A DNA stretch of 9,850 nucleotides from Spirochaetaceae bacterium (GTDB lineage Bacteria > Spirochaetota > Spirochaetia > SZUA-6 > Bin103). The stretch is from assembly GCA_026710565.1 (NCBI GenBank), contig JAPOQV010000638.1:1-9850 (forward strand), read 5' to 3'. The translations under genes were made by a program, and so were the position numbers. The notes under the pieces were generated by a model. The model was not told the DNA's origin. It did not search any database and saw only the letters and a list, made by a program, of their open reading frames with translations. The stretch's first letter is position 1. The number at the start of each line of letters is the position of its first letter. Positions 6,891 through 9,850 of this stretch are shown piece after piece.

Positions 6891-8146
6891 TCCCCTCGCC
6901 CGCTGCGCGGGCGCTGCTCGCCCCGGCGCTCGCATGCTTCCTCGGCGCCTGTACGGGCTGGTCCGGGACGCTCGTGCACGTCGACACCGCCAACGTCGAC
7001 GTCGCCGCCTACGCGGAGCGCTACAACCTCTCGCAGGACCGGTACCGCGTCGTCACCCGCTTCGTCGACGCACCGGCCGAATCGCTGGCGCGCGGCGGCA
7101 GCGACGCCGACGTGCTGATCGGTCCCGGCCTTGCGGGCCGCGATCTGGCGGAGGAGCTCCGGCCCCTGGACGGCCTGTTTCGATCCGGCCGCCTGAGTGG
7201 GGCATCGTTCTTTCCCAGCCTGCTGGAGTCGGGCCGAGCCGATGGCGTGCTCCGCGCTCTGCCCCTGTCGTTTCGCGTTCCCGTGATCGTCGTCCGGGCC
7301 GGCGAAGACGATGTTCCACTCTTCGCGGCCACGCCCGACGAGCTGGCGGCGCTCGGTGCCGCATCGCTCAGTTGGAGCGCAGAGCTGATCTACCAAGCGG
7401 CGGTGCTCTACGGGGCCGACTTCCGGCGGCTGCCGGACGGCCGGATAGTCCTGCAGCAGGGTGCGGTCGACCGGGCTGTCAATCAGGCGCGGCGGGTGAT
7501 CGAAGCCGCGCCGGGCGATCGATCCTCCGCCACTGCCGGCGGCGGCCCGCCCGGGGCGTTGCCGCGCGTGCAGATGCTGCTGGACGGAAGGGTCGACTTT
7601 CTCCTGACCGACCTGCAACGGTTCCTGGACACTCCCGTCGAGCGGCGCGACCTGCTCTCCTTCCGCTGGCTGGGGAGCGACGAGGGGCTGCGGGCGGGCG
7701 ACGACCTGACGTACGCCGTGATCCGCGCGGGCGCGTCCAACGCGCGCGGTGCACAGGCGTTCCTGATGTGGCTGTTCGCGCCGGGGACGCAGTCGGCGCT
7801 GCTCGAATTCAGCCGGGGCGAGCATCTCACCGGATTCGGCATCGCCGGCGGACTGCCGGCCCTGGCGGAGGTCGCCAGGTACGATCTGGTCACGCGTTAC
7901 CCGGTCCTGGTCGGGCGCGTCCCGCGCGCGGCGGAGCTGCACGCGCCGGCGGCACTCGGCGCCGATTGGGAACGGCTGCGCGAGGCGGTGGTGCTGCCGT
8001 GGCTGTGGGCCGAAACCCGCGGTTTCGACCAACCGGCGCTAGCGGATGCGGTGTCCGCGTGGCGGGCTCGGCGCGCGCCCGGGGCGGTGCTGGCGATCCG
8101 CGGAAACTCGGCCGGGCTCGTTGACACGGACAAGAACGGCCGGTAG
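6887..8146 (+). CDS. Solute-binding-protein-like lipoprotein (ABC family 1 type)
   Basis: Predicted 419-residue lipoprotein resembling periplasmic solute-binding proteins of ABC importers. A short signal peptide (MIPSPAARALL...ACFLGAC) ends in the lipobox LGAC, with lipidated Cys22. The binding-protein core includes ADVLIGPGLAGRDLAEELRPLDGLF (about 75-98, the usual D-V-hydrophobic strand and L-x-PLD step), ALPLSFRVPVIVVR (124-137, hinge strand), and the late AGASNARGAQAFLMWLF segment followed by FGIAGGLPAL, as in families carrying sugar or oligosaccharide ligands. The ligand is unknown and similarity is weak outside these blocks. The start is TTG at 6887, overlapping the aminotransferase stop as TTGA; the nearest purine-rich site (GGAGG, 6864-6868) is rather far upstream, so translation is probably coupled. 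An in-frame GTG near 6839 is an alternative. The stop codon doubles as the start of the next gene's -10 box. Confidence 0.75.
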   Translation: MIPSPAARALLAPALACFLGACTGWSGTLVHVDTANVDVAAYAERYNLSQDRYRVVTRFVDAPAESLARGGSDADVLIGPGLAGRDLAEELRPLDGLFRSGRLSGASFFPSLLESGRADGVLRALPLSFRVPVIVVRAGEDDVPLFAATPDELAALGAASLSWSAELIYQAAVLYGADFRRLPDGRIVLQQGAVDRAVNQARRVIEAAPGDRSSATAGGGPPGALPRVQMLLDGRVDFLLTDLQRFLDTPVERRDLLSFRWLGSDEGLRAGDDLTYAVIRAGASNARGAQAFLMWLFAPGTQSALLEFSRGEHLTGFGIAGGLPALAEVARYDLVTRYPVLVGRVPRAAELHAPAALGADWERLREAVVLPWLWAETRGFDQPALADAVSAWRARRAPGAVLAIRGNSAGLVDTDKNGR

Positions 8147-8149
8147 TCT
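8121..8149 (+). promoter_or_regulatory. Sigma-70-type promoter of the ABC ATPase gene
   Basis: A perfect -35 TTGACA (8121-8126), 17-base spacer and TAGTCT (8144-8149) lie inside the last codons of the lipoprotein gene. The -10 starts with that gene's TAG stop. The predicted start near 8156 leaves a leader of about 55 bases containing a 6-bp hairpin (8176-8191, GCATGG/CCATGC). Confidence 0.65.
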
Positions 8150-8197
8150 GAGCGGCAATAACATAATCAGCCGTGGCATGGGTTTCCATGCGCGGCC

Positions 8198-8203
8198 AGG
8201 AGA
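8198..8203 (+). promoter_or_regulatory. Ribosome binding site deciding the ABC ATPase start
   Basis: AGGAGA stands seven bases before the ATG at 8211 and selects it over the in-frame ATG at 8178, which would add 11 residues (MGFHARPGEDS) with no family counterpart and lies within the leader hairpin. Confidence 0.8.
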
Positions 8204-8210
8204 AGACAGT

Positions 8211-9320
8211 ATGGCCACCGTTGAACTCCAGAACCTGTCCAAGATCTACGAGGGCGGGGTGAAGGCGGTCGACAACGCCAACATCAGCGTCGGAGACAAG
8301 GAATTCCTCGTACTGGTCGGTCCGTCGGGATGCGGCAAGACGACCACGTTGCGCTGCATCGCCGGCCTTGAGGAGATCACCGACGGTGAGCTTTCCATCG
8401 ACGGCAGGCGCATGAACGACGTCGCCCCCAAGGATCGCGACATCGCCATGGTGTTCCAGAACTACGCGCTCTACCCGCACATGTCGGTGTACGAGAACAT
8501 GGCCTTCGGACTGAAGATCAGAAAGTACCCCAGGAGCGAGATCGAAACCCGGGTGCGTGATGCTGCGCAGATCCTGGACATCGAGGAACTGCTTGACCGC
8601 AAGCCCAAGGCGCTGTCCGGCGGCCAGCGGCAACGCGTGGCGGTCGGCCGCGCGATCGTCCGCAAGCCCAAGGTGTTCCTGTTCGACGAGCCGCTCTCCA
8701 ACCTGGACGCGAAGCTGCGGGTGCAGATGCGTGCGGAGCTCGCATCGCTGCATACCCGCCTGCAGGCGACCATGGTCTACGTAACCCACGATCAGGTGGA
8801 GGCGATGACCATGGGCGACCGCATCGTGGTCATGCGCGACGGCGTGATTCAGCAGATCGGCACGCCGCTGGCGCTGTACAACACGCCGGTGAACCGGTTC
8901 GTCGCCGGGTTCATCGGGTCCCCGCCCATGAACATCATGAAGGTAGGATTGAAGGAATCGGGCGGAGGGCTGGTCGTGGGAGACGCGGGCTTCGAGCTTG
9001 ACGTCGCCCCCGCGCACCAGGACCGCCTGCGGTCCCACGTCGGCCGCGACGTCCTGCTGGGAATCCGGCCGGAGGACCTCACCTACGCGGACGACACGCG
9101 CGGCAGCACTCTGGCGGCGGCGGTCGACGTCGTCGAGCCGCTCGGCGCCGAGACACACGTCTACGTGACGGTGGAATCGAATCAGCTCATCGCCAAGGTG
9201 GGGCCGCACGTCGACGTCCGGGTCGGAACGGAAATCACCCTGACTCCGAACATGGACCGCGTTCACTACTTCGACATGGAGACCGAGGCGTCTCTCACTC
9301 AGGCCGCGGTCACTGTCTAG
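8211..9320 (+). CDS. ABC transporter ATP-binding protein, MalK/UgpC/MsmK family
   Basis: Cytoplasmic ATPase subunit of carbohydrate-type (CUT1) ABC importers, 369 residues, the usual length. The nucleotide-binding domain spans about 1-235: Walker A GPSGCGKTT (37-45), Q-loop Gln83, signature LSGGQ (135-139), Walker B VFLFDE (155-160), D-loop SNLD and switch His193 (VTHDQVEAMT). A C-terminal TOBE-type regulatory domain follows (GIRPEDL and the repeated beta strands to the end). All catalytic residues are intact. In this family one ATPase often serves several transporters. No permease gene is in the window, and the upstream solute-binding-like protein is a possible but unproven partner. It has its own promoter and a clear ribosome site. 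The exact sugar specificity and the choice among malK, ugpC and msmK cannot be made from sequence, so no symbol is given. Confidence 0.94.
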   Translation: MATVELQNLSKIYEGGVKAVDNANISVGDKEFLVLVGPSGCGKTTTLRCIAGLEEITDGELSIDGRRMNDVAPKDRDIAMVFQNYALYPHMSVYENMAFGLKIRKYPRSEIETRVRDAAQILDIEELLDRKPKALSGGQRQRVAVGRAIVRKPKVFLFDEPLSNLDAKLRVQMRAELASLHTRLQATMVYVTHDQVEAMTMGDRIVVMRDGVIQQIGTPLALYNTPVNRFVAGFIGSPPMNIMKVGLKESGGGLVVGDAGFELDVAPAHQDRLRSHVGRDVLLGIRPEDLTYADDTRGSTLAAAVDVVEPLGAETHVYVTVESNQLIAKVGPHVDVRVGTEITLTPNMDRVHYFDMETEASLTQAAVTV

Positions 9321-9359
9321 CTGATCAGGAACCAGGAAAAGGAAGGTAAGGGCGAAGTC

Positions 9360-9850
9360 ATGACCATGCACCCGGTCACCAGGTGGTACCGCCTCGCGAT
9401 CGCTGCCGTAGTACCGCTGGTGCTTACGGTCTGTTATACGCCGCCCGCCGCAATCGATTCTATTTCCGATCTCGGCAACGTCGATGTCGAGGCGCCGTCG
9501 GCGACGGCGATTGCCGCGGCAGAACCGCCACCGCCGGTTCTGCCGGAGGTCGCTGCCGTGGCCCTTGGGCAGCCGGGCGAGCCCGCTCCCGGCGCCGGCT
9601 TGGTCGGCCCGGACGGGACGGCGACCCTCGCCGCGTACGCCGAGCCGACTGCGCCGGAACATCCGGTGATGCTGGCGGTGACGCCGCTGGGCGAAACAGG
9701 AGTGCCTGAGACGCCGCTGGGCGTTGGAGCCGACGGGACGCCCGAGCAGGCTGCGTCGATGGTGCCGGCGCGTCCGGATCATCCGGTGATGCTGGCGGTG
9801 GCGCCGATTGGCGAGACAGGAGTGCCTGGGACGCCGCTGGGCGTTGGAGC
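9360..9850 (+). CDS. Secreted or lipid-anchored Pro/Gly/Ala-rich repeat protein, N-terminal part (runs off right edge)
   Basis: An open frame from the ATG at 9360 to the window end (at least 163 residues). The start is basic (MTMHPVTRWYRL), followed by a hydrophobic stretch (AIAAVVPLVLTV) and Cys25. LTVC is a poor lipobox by the strict rule but tolerable under the looser spirochaete-type rule; otherwise this is an ordinary export signal. The mature part is rich in Pro, Gly, Ala and Val with almost no Lys, and contains a 40-residue tandem repeat starting HPVMLAV. No catalytic motif is visible and I do not recognise the family; a flexible surface or periplasm-spanning linker ahead of a domain outside the window is possible. 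It starts 39 bp after the ATPase stop behind a purine-rich stretch (GGAAGG at 9341-9346, AAGGG at 9348-9352), and no terminator intervenes, so cotranscription is likely. A second ATG at 9366 is an alternative start. Confidence 0.7.
   Translation, partial: MTMHPVTRWYRLAIAAVVPLVLTVCYTPPAAIDSISDLGNVDVEAPSATAIAAAEPPPPVLPEVAAVALGQPGEPAPGAGLVGPDGTATLAAYAEPTAPEHPVMLAVTPLGETGVPETPLGVGADGTPEQAASMVPARPDHPVMLAVAPIGETGVPGTPLGVG
9540..9850 (+). repeat. 120-bp (40-residue) tandem repeat within the partial lipoprotein gene
   Basis: Bases 9661-9730 and 9781-9850 differ at only five of 70 positions, at a spacing of exactly 120. The segment between them (9731-9780) aligns less well with 9611-9660, sharing the GADGT/GPDGT and PARPDHP/PTAPEHP landmarks. 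A still weaker copy precedes it from about 9541. Conservation rises towards the right edge, so more copies probably follow. Confidence 0.85.

Noticed and set aside
7890..9782. A 630-codon open frame on the minus strand opposite the lipoprotein and ABC ATPase genes
   Set aside because: It is antisense to two well-supported genes, is rich in Arg/His/Asp as GC-rich shadow frames are, and shows no domain motif.

Overview
The window is about two-thirds G+C, densely coded, and looks like chromosome of a free-living or host-associated bacterium with a diderm-type envelope (predicted lipoproteins, ABC transport). Several proteins resemble families I associate with Spirochaetota: the P-II protein with a GCGQQRGY T-loop, the NifA-type regulator with a TTERI-MG-RVRRYGI helix-turn-helix, and the class I/II aminotransferase beginning MSD-HPLAAELN. 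That placement is inference from remembered family resemblance, and no rRNA or marker gene is present to fix it.

Left half (1-5290): a nitrogen-control block. A one-unit GlnE-family adenylyltransferase (+) converges on a leftward set, nifA-like activator -> amtB -> glnB, across a shared hairpin terminator at 1656-1692. The amtB gene is preceded by an exact sigma-54 promoter (TGGCACG-N4-TTGCT) with dyad sequences upstream, and a sigma-54-dependent activator is the next gene upstream. The simplest model is that the NifA-like protein drives amtB-glnB when nitrogen is scarce, P-II gates the ammonium channel, and the GlnE-like enzyme modifies glutamine synthetase. No nitrogenase genes are visible, so this activator need not serve nitrogen fixation here. 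The P-II protein lacks the uridylylated Tyr51, so the usual GlnD signal cannot act on it in the usual way.

Middle (5158-5546): a 389-bp divergent intergenic region with a sigma-70 promoter on each side. The leftward transcript would run through two hairpins, the second a strong intrinsic terminator with seven U residues, about 60 bases before the nifA-like start codon. This makes either a ~68-nt small RNA or an attenuated/riboregulated leader. I regard it as the most interesting unexplained element of the window. The rightward promoter sits so close to the aminotransferase GTG that its mRNA would be leaderless.

Right half (5547-9850): a PLP-dependent class I/II aminotransferase, translationally coupled (4-base overlap, TTG start) to a solute-binding-protein-like lipoprotein. 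Then comes a MalK/UgpC/MsmK-type ABC ATPase with its own promoter, whose -10 element overlaps the lipoprotein stop codon. Last is a secreted or lipid-anchored Pro/Gly/Ala-rich protein with 40-residue (120-bp) tandem repeats that runs off the right edge. No permease genes are in view. No tRNA, rRNA, CRISPR array or insertion sequence was found.
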